Below, piece by piece: positions 53,635 to 62,147 of a stretch of DNA of 64,000 nt. Origin of the DNA: JBEOJY01 sp040275305. Lineage in GTDB: Bacteria > Pseudomonadota > Alphaproteobacteria > UBA9219. The position numbers and the translations under genes are program-made. Below the pieces are notes generated by a model. The model was not told the origin of the DNA and searched no databases. It was given only the letters and a program-made list of their open reading frames with translations. How positions within the stretch are numbered: position 1 is the first letter of the stretch; each line of letters starts with the position of its first letter. The stretch covers positions 51,189-115,188 of the forward strand of contig JBEOJY010000053.1 in the NCBI GenBank assembly GCA_040275305.1, given 5' to 3'.

Positions 53635-54096
53635 ATTCCACCTCAAATATATTGATCGCGGAACGACATGAATGGTTGAGCAATAACCAAGGACAATCAA
53701 AAAATCAACTTTGAGTTGTTCGCGTTTTGGAGTTTTTATGCAGTTCGCATAATGAGATAGCGAGGAAACTTTCTAAAATTGGCAGGCAACCTCTCGTTGC
53801 ACTGAAGGGCAGGGATGGGGCTGAGTTTCGGGATGTTGGCGGCGCAAGAGGGGGGGCGTTGCGGGATTGATCGGGAGCGAAGGAGTCTGTGGGGGATTTT
53901 TTGAACGACAAACCTTTGGATCAGGATCGGCGGCTAGGGGTAAAAAGGGGATGTCCGGCGTTCGCATGAGCCGCCAGAAATGCGCCCTGACTTTTGCCCT
54001 CTTGCTTCCGGTGTGCTTCCGGAATTGGAAATTTAACCATAAACGGGATTGGATGCGCGGAAGGGCAGGTGGTAACGCTTTGAAATGATGTGATAA
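53635..54096. other. gene-free prophage right end
   Basis: About 460 bases between the last prophage gene and attR. No coding frame is convincing; the frames there are antisense to the tRNA. A short palindrome ATGCAGTTCGCATAAT lies near 53740. Confidence 0.6.
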
Positions 54097-54143
54097 AATG
54101 GTGCCGCTGGAGGGATTTGAACCCCCGACCTTGGCTTTACGAA
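54097..54143 (+). repeat. attR within tRNA-Thr
   Basis: The right 47-base copy of the integration core, coinciding with the 3' half of the intact tRNA-Thr. It differs from attL at 54134. Confidence 0.92.
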
Positions 54144-54173
54144 AGCCCTGCTCTACCGCTGAGCTACAACGGC
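54099..54173 (-). tRNA. tRNA-Thr (anticodon CGT)
   Basis: A 75-base cloverleaf on the minus strand. The acceptor stem GCCGTTG/CAGCGGC, discriminator A and encoded CCA, D arm GCTCAGCGGTAGAGC, anticodon loop TTCGTAA with anticodon CGT, and T arm GGGGGTTCAAATCCCTC are all visible. Pair 27-43 (G-A) is mismatched, otherwise the structure is sound. It was restored by the prophage's end after integration. Confidence 0.9.
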
Positions 54174-54322
54174 GACCCAAAAGAATGTGTCTGCCGATTT
54201 CGGATTGCGGCAGGACGACGCATGCTCATAGCGATTATTGGGGCTTGCGTCAATCGCTGGATATCATCGCGTCAGGGCAATGCTCATAAAATCCTAACGA
54301 TAGATTAAGCGGGGCGTGGTTC

Positions 54323-54621
54323 GTAACTTCCAAGCCGTCTTGTGGGGATAAGCAGAGGAACCTTGCTGAAAGGGCCGTCATTCCGCGCGTAGCGTCCGAT
54401 CCCTCAGGTCGGAAAGCGGAGAGGCGGAATCCGATGTGGCGCTGACCCCATGGAAACCATTGGATTCCGCATAAATTTTCCCTTCGTCTTGCTTCGCATT
54501 GCTTCGTCTTGCTTCGTCTTGCTTCGCATTGCTTCGCAAGCCAAAAGGGAAATTTTGCGGAATGACAGTCTTTTCCACAACGTTTGCCCGGCTTTGGGCC
54601 CGAGAAGCGCTTAGCAGTTAC
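54323..54621. repeat. MITE-like repeat, family C copy 1 with insertion
   Basis: The ends match the 62978-63141 copy in inverse orientation: GTAACTTCCAAGCCGTCTTG at the left, GCGCTTAGCAGTTAC at the right. This copy is 299 bases because about 130 bases with a 10-base tandem repeat are inserted. It is chromosomal and follows the tRNA-Thr gene. Confidence 0.8.
54482..54541 (+). repeat. 10-base tandem repeat inside family C copy 1
   Basis: Six units alternate between CTTCGTCTTG and CTTCGCATTG, the last degenerating into CTTCGCAAGC. It is a candidate variable-number locus. Confidence 0.85.
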
Positions 54622-55109
54622 ATGACGGAGCTTCCTTAATCAACGCTTCATAATTTATGGGCGTTGCTCTGATCATCGCGCCGCCTGTCTAAAGTGGCAA
54701 TCGCTTCTATTTCGCCATTCCGTTGTCTTTTTCATTTCATTTTTTCCTTTTTTTTCCATCTTCTCAACTTTTTTCTTTCGTCTTGTCGGTTTAGAGTGCG
54801 CCCCCCTCAATCACGTACCGGTTCCCAATCTGCCCCGGCTTCGCTTAGGGTAGCCTACCCGCTGTCTCCCCCTTCGGCTCATTTCCCGCATGCTAGCTAG
54901 TCAGCGGGTCCGTCGGCTTCGTCAGCCCTTCCTTTTCCAACATATTCGAAAAGAAAGTGGGATCACTCTATCATGTGGGAATTATGCCGTCAATAGGAAT
55001 TATGGGAATTTTCTAGTTTTTTTTTGAAACGGCGCCCCCCGTCGGTCCGTTTAGCTTTTTTTAATAATCACGGTCCAAGGTTACGGGAGTATCAACCAGA
55101 GGTTCCATC
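54622..55109. other. unassigned intergenic region, pyrimidine-rich then structured
   Basis: About 490 bases before the acyl-CoA dehydrogenase start. A run of T/C (54715-54790) is followed by G/C-rich DNA with short palindromes such as GGGTAGCCTACCC and GCTAGCTAGTCAGCGGGT. A possible terminator (AAACGG...CCGTTT followed by TTTTTTT) lies near 55027-55060 on the + strand. I see no gene; a structured RNA is possible but could not be matched to a known class. Confidence 0.4.
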
Positions 55110-56921
55110 ATGATTCCCTTTACGCCGCCGTTGAATGATATCAGCTTTTTGTTGAATCGCCTGATCGGGGTCGAGACTGTCGCCAAGCTTCCCGGATACG
55201 ATTCGGTGAATGAGGAGCTTGTCGGCGCTGTGCTTGAGGAAGCTTCGAAGATCGCGGGGGAAGTGTTCGGGCCTTTGAACGATTCAACTGATAGGGTCGG
55301 CGTTAAATTCGCGAATAATGTCATCACAATGCCTCCTGGCTGCAAGGAAGCTTATAAAGCTTTTATTGACGGCGGTTGGAACGGGTTGCCTGTTGAGGAA
55401 GCGGATGGAGGGCAGGGGTTGCCATGGATCGTCGCGCTGCCTGTTCAGGACATGCTGCAAGGCGCGAACGTAACTCTTGCGCTTTGTCCTCTGTTGAATC
55501 AGGGGTCCATTGAGCTTTTGTCTTCGCATGGGAGCGAGGCGCTTAAGAAAAAGTTTCTGCCAAAACTTGTCAGCGGCGAGTGGGCGGGCACGATGAACCT
55601 GACGGAGTCGCAGGCCGGATCAGATGTCGGCGCGATTTCAAGCAAGGCGGTTAAGGAAGGCGATGTCTATAAGATCACGGGACAGAAGGTGTTCATAAGC
55701 TTCGGCGATCACGATATGGCCGAGAATATCATTCATTTTGTGCTGGCGCGGCTTCCCGGCGCTCCGGAGGGAACGCGCGGTCTGTCGCTTTTCCTCGTGC
55801 CGAAGATTATGGTGAACGACGATGGAAGTCTGGGCGCGATGAACGATTTGCGCGTGGTGTCGATCGAGCATAAAATGGGCATGCATGCTGGCCCCACTTG
55901 CGTGATGGCGTTTGGAGACAATGGCGGCTCGGTTGGGTATCTGGTCGGCAAGGAAAACGGCGGCATCAACGCGATGTTCACGATGATGAACAATGCGCGA
56001 ATCGGCGTCGGCGTTCAGGCGCTCGGCACGATGGAGCGTTCTTATCAACAGGCTCGCGATTACGCCAAGACTCGCGTGCAGGGGCGCAACGCTTTCCGGG
56101 CGCGCGACAAGCGCACAATGGATGATCCTCTGGTGACAATCATCAATCATCCAGATGTGCGCCGCATGTTGCTGTGGATGAAATCGCATACCGAGGCGGC
56201 GCGGGCTTTGGCCTATTCTTGCGCTTATGCCATGGACGTTGCCAAGCGTGGCGAAAGCGACGCGCGCAAGACGTGGGGGCGGAATCGGGTCGATTTGTTG
56301 ACTCCTATCGTCAAGGCATGGATTACCGATCTCGCTAACGAGGTGACTTCCGTAGGCGTGCAGGTTCATGGCGGCATGGGCTATGTCGAGGAAACTGGAG
56401 CGGCGCAACATATGCGCGATTGCCGTGTGCTTTCGATTTACGAGGGAACCAACGGCATTCATGCCAACGATCTCGTTTTTCGTAAAATCGCGCGTGATGG
56501 CGGCGCGGTCTTTAGTGAATTTCTAACCGAGATGGTGGATTTTTTGCCTACGCTTCAAAAGATGCAGGGAGAAGAAAACGCGATTCTTTACAAGCATTTG
56601 GTCGAAGCTTTGGCGGCGTTAAGCAAGTCTGGGGCTTGGATACTACAGATGGCCAAGGAAGATCCGGCGGTTGCGGCGGCGGTTTCGTGTCCTTTCATGC
56701 GGCTTATGGGCAATGCCGTTGGCGGGTATTATCTGGCCAAATGCGCTGTGATCGCGCAGCAGGATTTGAATGCTCGTTTGGGCGACCCCGCCTATCTTGC
56801 GGCCAAACTTATGACCGCGCGTTTCTATGCCGAGCATGTTCTGCCTCAGTGCGAGGCTTTGTCGGCGACAGTGATGGAAGGCGCTCAGGTGACGCTGGCG
56901 GCTCCGGAAGAGTATTTTTGA
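55110..56921 (+). CDS. acyl-CoA dehydrogenase
   Basis: A flavin-dependent enzyme (603 residues) that makes the first double bond in beta-oxidation. It has an N-terminal helical part, the middle domain with NLTESQAGSDVGAI and the C-terminal helical domain with the catalytic Glu in LSIYEGTNGIHANDLV. Other family parts: RIGVGVQALGTMERSYQQARDYAKTRVQGR and VHGGMGYVEETGAAQHMRD. Length and extended C-terminus fit the DmdC/AidB-like group, which carries the extra C-terminal domain. AGAGG precedes the ATG. It could feed the thiolase and FadN-like enzyme encoded elsewhere in the window. Confidence 0.93.
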   Translation: MIPFTPPLNDISFLLNRLIGVETVAKLPGYDSVNEELVGAVLEEASKIAGEVFGPLNDSTDRVGVKFANNVITMPPGCKEAYKAFIDGGWNGLPVEEADGGQGLPWIVALPVQDMLQGANVTLALCPLLNQGSIELLSSHGSEALKKKFLPKLVSGEWAGTMNLTESQAGSDVGAISSKAVKEGDVYKITGQKVFISFGDHDMAENIIHFVLARLPGAPEGTRGLSLFLVPKIMVNDDGSLGAMNDLRVVSIEHKMGMHAGPTCVMAFGDNGGSVGYLVGKENGGINAMFTMMNNARIGVGVQALGTMERSYQQARDYAKTRVQGRNAFRARDKRTMDDPLVTIINHPDVRRMLLWMKSHTEAARALAYSCAYAMDVAKRGESDARKTWGRNRVDLLTPIVKAWITDLANEVTSVGVQVHGGMGYVEETGAAQHMRDCRVLSIYEGTNGIHANDLVFRKIARDGGAVFSEFLTEMVDFLPTLQKMQGEENAILYKHLVEALAALSKSGAWILQMAKEDPAVAAAVSCPFMRLMGNAVGGYYLAKCAVIAQQDLNARLGDPAYLAAKLMTARFYAEHVLPQCEALSATVMEGAQVTLAAPEEYF

Positions 56922-56949
56922 TTTTGGGCTTTCGCTCTTCGTCGCGTTA

Positions 56950-57170
56950 TGTTTACCTCTCGCGCTTGAAGGGCTGGAAACAGATTTGCAGATGGCACGG
57001 CGCGAAACCCCTCTCTCTTCAAAGAAGGGAGTGGGAGTTAGGTGATGTGGGGGCTGGATTTTAAGCGACTAACTCGTCTCCTTATCCGAACCCTCTTCCC
57101 CTCGGGGAGGGGGATTCGCGTCTGTATAGTGTCGCAATCTTGCCGACTCTTCATGTGCGATGGGTGTATG
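56950..57170. repeat. MITE-like dispersed repeat, family B copy 2
   Basis: A degenerate relative of the 14955-15174 copy: right end ACTCTTCATGTGCGATGGGTGTA matches the terminal arm, and the two inner G/C hairpins are recognisable. It lies between the acyl-CoA dehydrogenase and the lipoprotein gene and explains that whole gap. Confidence 0.75.
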
Positions 57171-57205
57171 CTTCCTGCTTGATACACTTGGTTGGAGGAT
57201 GGGGG

Positions 57206-57808
57206 ATGCGTTTTTCCGCGATAGTTTTGGCGGCGGCTTTGGCGGCATGCGTTGGAGCGTGTTCGTCTTCGCCCAAGCCTGTGGAGGGGGACGGTTCGAA
57301 AGCTTCGATGGTTGAGGCTGAGGCTAAGCCTGCGGAGAAAGTTGATCTTGATAGTCAGCCTTTGCCGATTTGCCCGCAAGTCGCGGTTGTGCGCGGGCTG
57401 GACACTTTTTTGCGTACGAAGCAGGGCGAAGCTTATAACGAACGCGATGTTAAGCCGCAGGCGCTGGTAGCAGGCGCGAGGATGACGCGCGTTAAGGGCG
57501 ACTGCACTTATGGCAAGCGCGGGGTGGATGCGAAATTTAAGCTTAGCATGGTTGGGGCGCGTGGGCCTCTGCTGGATGGCTTGAAGGCGAGTTTTCCTTA
57601 TTTTGTCGCGGTCGTCGATCCGTCTGGGCGCGTGATCGAGAAATTGGCGTATTCAGCGGAGATTGGCTTTTCCAGCGAGAAGCGCGCGATGGACCACGAT
57701 GAGGCGCTGCGCGTGCATATTCCTTTGGAACTCAAAGACCGCGCCAGCGGCGCGGCCTATCAGGTGTTGATGGGGTTCCAGCGAGGAAAGAACAAAGAGG
57801 TTGAATGA
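57206..57808 (+). CDS. hypothetical lipoprotein
   Basis: A 200-residue secreted lipoprotein. The signal MRFSAIVLAAALAACVGACSSS has a Cys near residue 15-19 for lipidation. GGAGG lies just upstream of the ATG at 57206. The body (ICPQVAVVRGLDTFLR, GDCTYGKRGVDAKFKL, GPLLDGLKASFPYFVAVVDPSGRVIEKLAY) has no family I recognise. It sits in the cell envelope, probably as a single transcription unit. Confidence 0.75.
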   Translation: MRFSAIVLAAALAACVGACSSSPKPVEGDGSKASMVEAEAKPAEKVDLDSQPLPICPQVAVVRGLDTFLRTKQGEAYNERDVKPQALVAGARMTRVKGDCTYGKRGVDAKFKLSMVGARGPLLDGLKASFPYFVAVVDPSGRVIEKLAYSAEIGFSSEKRAMDHDEALRVHIPLELKDRASGAAYQVLMGFQRGKNKEVE

Positions 57809-57836
57809 TTTTTTGTGGATTCAACTTCCATAGGCA

Positions 57837-59099
57837 TTATGGCTGAGCTTTTTGCGTTTGCAGTATTACTTGCCTTCTTGAATTTTCGCGCACGGGTTGA
57901 AGACAGATAAATTTCATGAGCCTTTCTGATACGCTCATCTTGATATCTTCCCTGTTTTGCATGTTGGGAATACCCGTGATAAAAATTGTGTTTTCCGTTT
58001 GGTTGTCGTCGCGTATCGGCATAGCAACCGCAGCGTGGCCATATTTTCCGGCTGGCGTGCCGCGTCCACGGTCGGCTGGCAAGGTATTATCCCATGACAG
58101 AGGCAGGTTGGTAGTTATAGTGTTTAGCCTGCCTTTTGCGCCTGCTTGCGCTATGTCGGCGATTTTTACAATATCGTTGGGTGAGTATTTTGCAGCGGCC
58201 TCCTTATCGCAATAGAAAACACCGATGCTGAACACGGGGTTGGGAATGCTTGTCTTAGAGGCATCTCCAAGTTTTGCAGGCAGCAATATTTCTGTTGGGG
58301 TCAAGGAATTTTTAAATATACGTTGCACGATCGCTATAGTTTCTCGAAGCTTTACCTCTTCGAGGAGCACCAAAAATTCGTCGCCGCCTTTGCGACAGAC
58401 CGTGTCGCCTTCGCGCACAGAGTTCCTAAGAACTTTCGCTGCCGCTCTGAGGCATTCATCACCGCTCGCATGACCCAGCGTATCGTTAATAAATTTGAAT
58501 CCATCAAGATCTATAAACAGGATCGCACAACTTTTTCTTCCGGCGCGGGCATTCGCATGCATGGTCTGGATTCGTTCGTCAACAATGCTGGCGTTGTATA
58601 GTCCGGTAAGATTGTCCCTAGTCGTTTCTTCTATTAATGAATGATATCTGGATTCCAGTTCTTCATTTCTTTCAAATAATATTTTGTTCTTGTTTTGCTC
58701 TGCCTCAGTTTTTTTGTGTAGTTCTAGGATTTCTTTTTTTGCTTCTTCCAGTTGCTTAAGAAGGGCTGCATTCTTATGTTCGGCTTCTATGCGCTTGGTT
58801 CTTTCGTCGAGCTCGTAGCGTGACAGTGACCCCATGTCTTGATGTAGTGCTTTGAATTTTTTATAGAGGTTACCAAACAAGAGTGAGGCAATGCCGAAGA
58901 CCTGTTGGACATCTGTTCTGGCATCGACTGGAAGCCCTTCTAGCGCATTTTCATGATTTTGATGGATGAGTTCTGCTGCTTTCACCTCTGCGTTGTCGTC
59001 GAGGGGGGCGTCTGGTGCGCCTTCAGTCTCGTCATTATTGGCGATGAACCTTAAATTGGCATGGTTTCGAGCGGGGCAATGAGAGTTCGGTTCAGTCAT
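57837..59099 (-). CDS. diguanylate cyclase with coiled-coil input region
   Basis: A cytoplasmic GGDEF protein of 420 residues that makes cyclic di-GMP. The GGDEF domain is seen as DLDGFKFINDTLGHASGDECLRAAAKVL and CRKGGDEFLVLLEEV (motif at about residue 236), followed by SIGVFYCDKEAAAKYSPNDIV. Residues 80-150 form a long coiled coil. There is no membrane helix and no EAL domain. The C-terminus (about 330-420) is extra and unassigned. It is next to flagellar genes, which fits control of motility by c-di-GMP. Confidence 0.92.
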   Translation of the reverse strand: MTEPNSHCPARNHANLRFIANNDETEGAPDAPLDDNAEVKAAELIHQNHENALEGLPVDARTDVQQVFGIASLLFGNLYKKFKALHQDMGSLSRYELDERTKRIEAEHKNAALLKQLEEAKKEILELHKKTEAEQNKNKILFERNEELESRYHSLIEETTRDNLTGLYNASIVDERIQTMHANARAGRKSCAILFIDLDGFKFINDTLGHASGDECLRAAAKVLRNSVREGDTVCRKGGDEFLVLLEEVKLRETIAIVQRIFKNSLTPTEILLPAKLGDASKTSIPNPVFSIGVFYCDKEAAAKYSPNDIVKIADIAQAGAKGRLNTITTNLPLSWDNTLPADRGRGTPAGKYGHAAVAMPIRDDNQTENTIFITGIPNMQNREDIKMSVSERLMKFICLQPVRENSRRQVILQTQKAQP

Positions 59100-59262
59100 C
59101 TGCGTGTTCCCAAGATAATATGTTTAAAATAATAAATTTAGGTATTTTTCTTGTATGATTTATACACCATTTCTTCTTGAAATCAATTAACTAATACTTT
59201 CTTAAGCATAAATGGGGTCAGTATAGCGTACTCGTTGAATTTAGTGTGTTTTTGGTTGTGAC

Positions 59263-60138
59263 TTACCCTCCTCCGTAGCTTTGGACGAGGCTGCCTGATA
59301 TTAGGTACCAGCCGTCTACCAGCACGAAAAAAATGATTTTGAAAGGTAGGGAGATCATGGACGGTGGCAGCATCATCATGCCCATCGACATGAGGATTGA
59401 GGCCACGACCATGTCGATGATGAGGAAGGGGAGATAGAGCAGGAAACCTATTTCGAAGGCCCGTCGTAGTTCGGAGATCATGAAGGCGGGGACCAGCGCT
59501 CGTAACGGCACCTCTTCGGCTTCCGAAGTTTCAGAAGGCTTCTTGTTGGGTTGTGGCGTAACCTTGTTGTCTTGGTTCAGCTTTTTGTTGTCGGTCGTTT
59601 GTTTGTCGTTGGCCTTGCCCATCTCGACAAACAGCGCGAGGTCTTTCTGTCGCACATGCTTCATCATGAAGTCGCGGAATGGCTCGGTCGCTCGCGCGAA
59701 CGACGTTTCCTCGTCAATCTGGTTGTTCATCAGCGGACGGATGCCGTTTTCCCATGCTTTGTCCAAAGTCGGTTGCATAATGAACAGCGTTAGAAACAGG
59801 GCGAGGCTTATTAACACGACGTTGGGCGGCGTTTGCTGTGTGCCTAGCGCCGAACGCAGGAACGATAAGACAATCACAATGCGCGTGAAACTGGTGCCCA
59901 TGATGAGGATCGAAGGCGCCAGAGACAGCACTGTGACGAGCAGCACGATCTGGATCAAACGCGCGGTCGTCGTCGGGCCTTGGCCCATGTCAAAATTGAT
60001 CGCCTGCGCTAGCGTTTCAGTCGGAAGCGCTATTACGCCTATCATCGCAATAGATAGCGTAAGTATGATCGGCAAAGCTATGCGCTGCCACATAGGACAA
60101 TTTTTGCGCGGCGCGGATATTGGCGGGGCGATGTTCAT
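59263..60138 (-). CDS. fliP: flagellar type III export protein FliP
   Basis: A core protein of the flagellar export gate (291 residues) that forms the FliP/FliQ/FliR channel. An N-terminal signal segment (about 20-45) is followed by the family body: LAPSILIMGTSFTRIVIVLSFLRSALGTQQTPPNVVL, ALFLTLFIMQPTLDKA, and at the end LVPAFMISELRRAFEIGFLLYLPFLIIDMVVASILMSMGMMMLPP. It is about 45 residues longer than usual because of a Lys/Asn/Pro-rich insertion at about 184-209. Start overlaps fliO. Confidence 0.95.
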   Translation of the reverse strand: MNIAPPISAPRKNCPMWQRIALPIILTLSIAMIGVIALPTETLAQAINFDMGQGPTTTARLIQIVLLVTVLSLAPSILIMGTSFTRIVIVLSFLRSALGTQQTPPNVVLISLALFLTLFIMQPTLDKAWENGIRPLMNNQIDEETSFARATEPFRDFMMKHVRQKDLALFVEMGKANDKQTTDNKKLNQDNKVTPQPNKKPSETSEAEEVPLRALVPAFMISELRRAFEIGFLLYLPFLIIDMVVASILMSMGMMMLPPSMISLPFKIIFFVLVDGWYLISGSLVQSYGGG

Positions 60139-60476
60139 GGGGCTTCAGGCGGTTGGGAAGCTGAGTTTGGCGAGCGCGAATCGATATTGGTCGCAACAAG
60201 TGTATCTTGATTGACGCCGAGTAGCAGCAAATGTTCTTGTTTGTCACAACGGACGATTAGCAGGCGGCGTTTTAGGTCAAGCGGTAGAGATTCCACAATG
60301 GCCAGCCGTTTTTTTTCATCGCGTTTGGCCGTTCCGAAGCCGTTTGCCGACCATGCTATGCCGTGTTTGTTTAGAAATTTTAGGCCGTAGCCAAGAGCGG
60401 CCAGCAATCCACCGACGATGCCGCAGGCAACCAAGATCCTTATCCATGAGACTGTTTCTGGCTCAGTTGCCGCCAT
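60135..60476 (-). CDS. fliO: FliO-like flagellar assembly protein
   Basis: A 113-residue protein with a single N-terminal helix (WIRILVACGIVGGLLAALGYGL) and a short C-terminal domain with RLAIVESLPLDLKRRLLIVRCDKQEHLLLLG, the typical FliO pattern. It overlaps fliP by ATGA and precedes it as usual. It helps FliP assemble. Confidence 0.85.
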   Translation of the reverse strand: MAATEPETVSWIRILVACGIVGGLLAALGYGLKFLNKHGIAWSANGFGTAKRDEKKRLAIVESLPLDLKRRLLIVRCDKQEHLLLLGVNQDTLVATNIDSRSPNSASQPPEAP

Positions 60477-60759
60477 GATCTTGATCCTTGCCGCGCTCCC
60501 GCGCGGCGGTTATGGCGGTCGCATGCCACGACTTCATGTCTTTTCCGCAATCGTCCAAGGCTACGAGGAGGGCCGTCAACTCTGGAAGGCAGCGCTCCTG
60601 AGTTTTGGAGTCCTCTTCCTGAAGTTGGCCGCAGAGTAAGGCGATGCGTTCGTCGAAGCCGTTCAGGTTCGGCAGGAATCCAGTCTTGATGACGTCCTGA
60701 GCGGCGGTAAGATAGCGCCTTAAGGCTTGTATTTCTTCGAAATATTGTTCGTAAGTCAT
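60463..60759 (-). CDS. small flagellar-operon protein, unknown
   Basis: A 98-residue helical protein (MTYEQYFEEIQALRRYLTAAQDV, ELTALLVALDDCGKDMKSW) just upstream of fliO, overlapping it by 14 bases. Co-directional with fliO/fliP, so probably in one operon and connected to flagella, possibly as a chaperone. No family recognised. Confidence 0.65.
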   Translation of the reverse strand: MTYEQYFEEIQALRRYLTAAQDVIKTGFLPNLNGFDERIALLCGQLQEEDSKTQERCLPELTALLVALDDCGKDMKSWHATAITAARERGKDQDHGGN

Positions 60760-60792
60760 GGCTATCGGGGTGCGAGAGCGCGTTGGAGTGGT

Positions 60793-61125
60793 TCAGGCGT
60801 TACTTTGTGACGTGGTTATGCTGGCATTGAGTTGATATACTTTCGTTAGTATTTCCGCCACAACAACAATCGCTTCGGCCGGAATGGGCGTGTCAAGATC
60901 CAGCGTGGACAAAAGCTCCACCAGATCTGCGTCCTGTCTGACTTTGATCCCTTTTTCGAAGGCTATTGCGAGGATCTGTTCGGCCAGTTTTCCGCGCCCG
61001 GAGGCCGTAACTTTGGGGGCGTCCTTGCCTTCTACGCGCTCGTTCTTGATGGCGACTGCGATCGAGCGTTCCAAAGTGGTTGGAATCGGTCCGTAAGCGG
61101 GTTCGTAGGTTGGCGTTTCTTTCAT
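60793..61125 (-). CDS. FlhB C-terminal-like flagellar protein
   Basis: A 110-residue protein matching the cytoplasmic domain of FlhB (EscU/YscU family): KVTASGRGKLAEQILAIAFEKGIKVRQDADLVELLSTLDLDTPIPAEAIVVVAEILTKVY. It lacks the membrane part and, as far as seen, the NPTH cleavage motif. Such FhlB-like proteins occur in flagellar clusters and can replace the FlhB C-domain. It heads the operon leading to fliP. Confidence 0.85.
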   Translation of the reverse strand: MKETPTYEPAYGPIPTTLERSIAVAIKNERVEGKDAPKVTASGRGKLAEQILAIAFEKGIKVRQDADLVELLSTLDLDTPIPAEAIVVVAEILTKVYQLNASITTSQSNA

Positions 61126-61264
61126 GATTGAATGTGTATGGGAGAAATTAGGTCGCTGCGCAAGGGGTGTGGTTAAGAACAGTGCGACGACTTGAGATTT
61201 GTGTTATAGTTGAATAAGTTTAAGTCTTCTGATTCTGTTTCTCTCCTTTCCGTAGCGGATTTCT

Positions 61265-61666
61265 ATGACTTCCAGCAATAATGGCTTGATGGGGCTTTTG
61301 TCCGCGAGGATGGGCTATTTGAGCCAAAAGCAGTCGGTCTATGCCGAGAATGTCGCGAATGCGAACACGCCTGGCTACAAGGCGCGCGATGTCGCTGCGT
61401 TTTCGTTCGGAGCCGCGCTCAAGAAGGCCCAGATCGGGATGGCGGTCACGGATTCACAGCATATTGTGCCAGCTTCGATGGCAGGCGCGCATTCGGCGAC
61501 TGTCAAGGTGAGGGATTACGAGACTACTCCGGACGGCAACGCGGTCGATGTCGAACAGGAAATGATGAAGGTTTCGCAAACGGGCGTCGAATATCAGTTG
61601 GTCACGAGCCTTTATCGCAAGATGACGGGGTTGTTGAAGGTCGCGCTGAAGGGGAACAGCGCATAG
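61265..61666 (+). CDS. flgB: flagellar proximal rod protein FlgB
   Basis: A rod protein of 133 residues. The N-terminal rod motif RMGYLSQKQSVYAENVANANTPGYKARDV is present, and the C-terminus (EQEMMKVSQTGVEYQLVTSLYRKMTGLLKVAL) is typical. It starts the operon flgB-flgC-fliE, divergent from the flhB-like gene; the 139 bases between hold the promoters, which I could not assign. Confidence 0.95.
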   Translation: MTSSNNGLMGLLSARMGYLSQKQSVYAENVANANTPGYKARDVAAFSFGAALKKAQIGMAVTDSQHIVPASMAGAHSATVKVRDYETTPDGNAVDVEQEMMKVSQTGVEYQLVTSLYRKMTGLLKVALKGNSA

Positions 61667-61702
61667 TAAGGTCGTTGAGCGTTTAGCGGAGTTTATGTAC
61701 GC

Positions 61703-62116
61703 ATGTCGGATTCGATTACGGATAGTTTCGCGATTTCGGGTTCTGCGTTGCGCGCTCAGCGCGAGCGGATGAAGGTTATTGCGGAAAATATCGCCAATGC
61801 CAATACGACACCTAACCAGCCGGGGGTAAGTCCCTATCGGCGGCAGATTGTGACGTTCGAAAACGTGTTCGATAAGGAATTAGGAGCTTATAAGGTTAAG
61901 GTCGCCGGGATAAAGTCAGATCCAAGCGATTTCATCAAGAAATACGATCCGTCACACCCAGCGGCGGACGCTCAGGGGTATGTGTTGTCGCCTAATGTCA
62001 GTTCGATCGTCGAAATGATGGATATGGGCGAGGCCAATCGCAACTATGAGGCGAACTTAAGCGTTATCGAAGCTTCGCGCGCAATGGTGTTGCGCACGAT
62101 CGGAATACTTCAATAA
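61703..62116 (+). CDS. flgC: flagellar proximal rod protein FlgC
   Basis: A rod protein of 137 residues: N-terminal motif FAISGSALRAQRERMKVIAENIANANTT with P-x-x-P-YRRQIVTFENVF, C-terminal motif SIVEMMDMGEANRNYEANLSVIEASRAMVLRTIGIL. Follows flgB by 36 bases and precedes fliE by about 30. Confidence 0.95.
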   Translation: MSDSITDSFAISGSALRAQRERMKVIAENIANANTTPNQPGVSPYRRQIVTFENVFDKELGAYKVKVAGIKSDPSDFIKKYDPSHPAADAQGYVLSPNVSSIVEMMDMGEANRNYEANLSVIEASRAMVLRTIGILQ

Positions 62117-62147
62117 GCGCTTGCGCTGGCTTTAGAGGAGAATGTCC

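Larger units (their letters stand above)
25752..54143 (+). mobile_element. defective lambdoid prophage integrated in tRNA-Thr
   Basis: An element of about 28.3 kb between two 47-base direct repeats (25752-25798 and 54097-54143, one mismatch). The right repeat is the 3' half of an intact tRNA-Thr; the left one is only the fragment. An integrase gene lies just inside the left end. The gene content is siphovirus/lambdoid: head, tail and spanin modules plus a recombination module. Many genes are truncated (see separate entries) and terminase is missing, so it should not make complete virions alone. Confidence 0.93.

Noticed and set aside
53773..54180. 135-residue minus-strand frame
   Set aside because: It begins inside the tRNA-Thr gene (SSAVEQGFRKAKVGGSNPS is the usual translation artefact of a tRNA) and has no conserved coding.
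54694..54900. 68-residue plus-strand frame
   Set aside because: Low-complexity Phe/Ser run from the T/C tract; no ribosome site.
61192..61210. TTGAGA and TATAGT as a flgB promoter
   Set aside because: The boxes are only seven bases apart, too close for a sigma-70 promoter.
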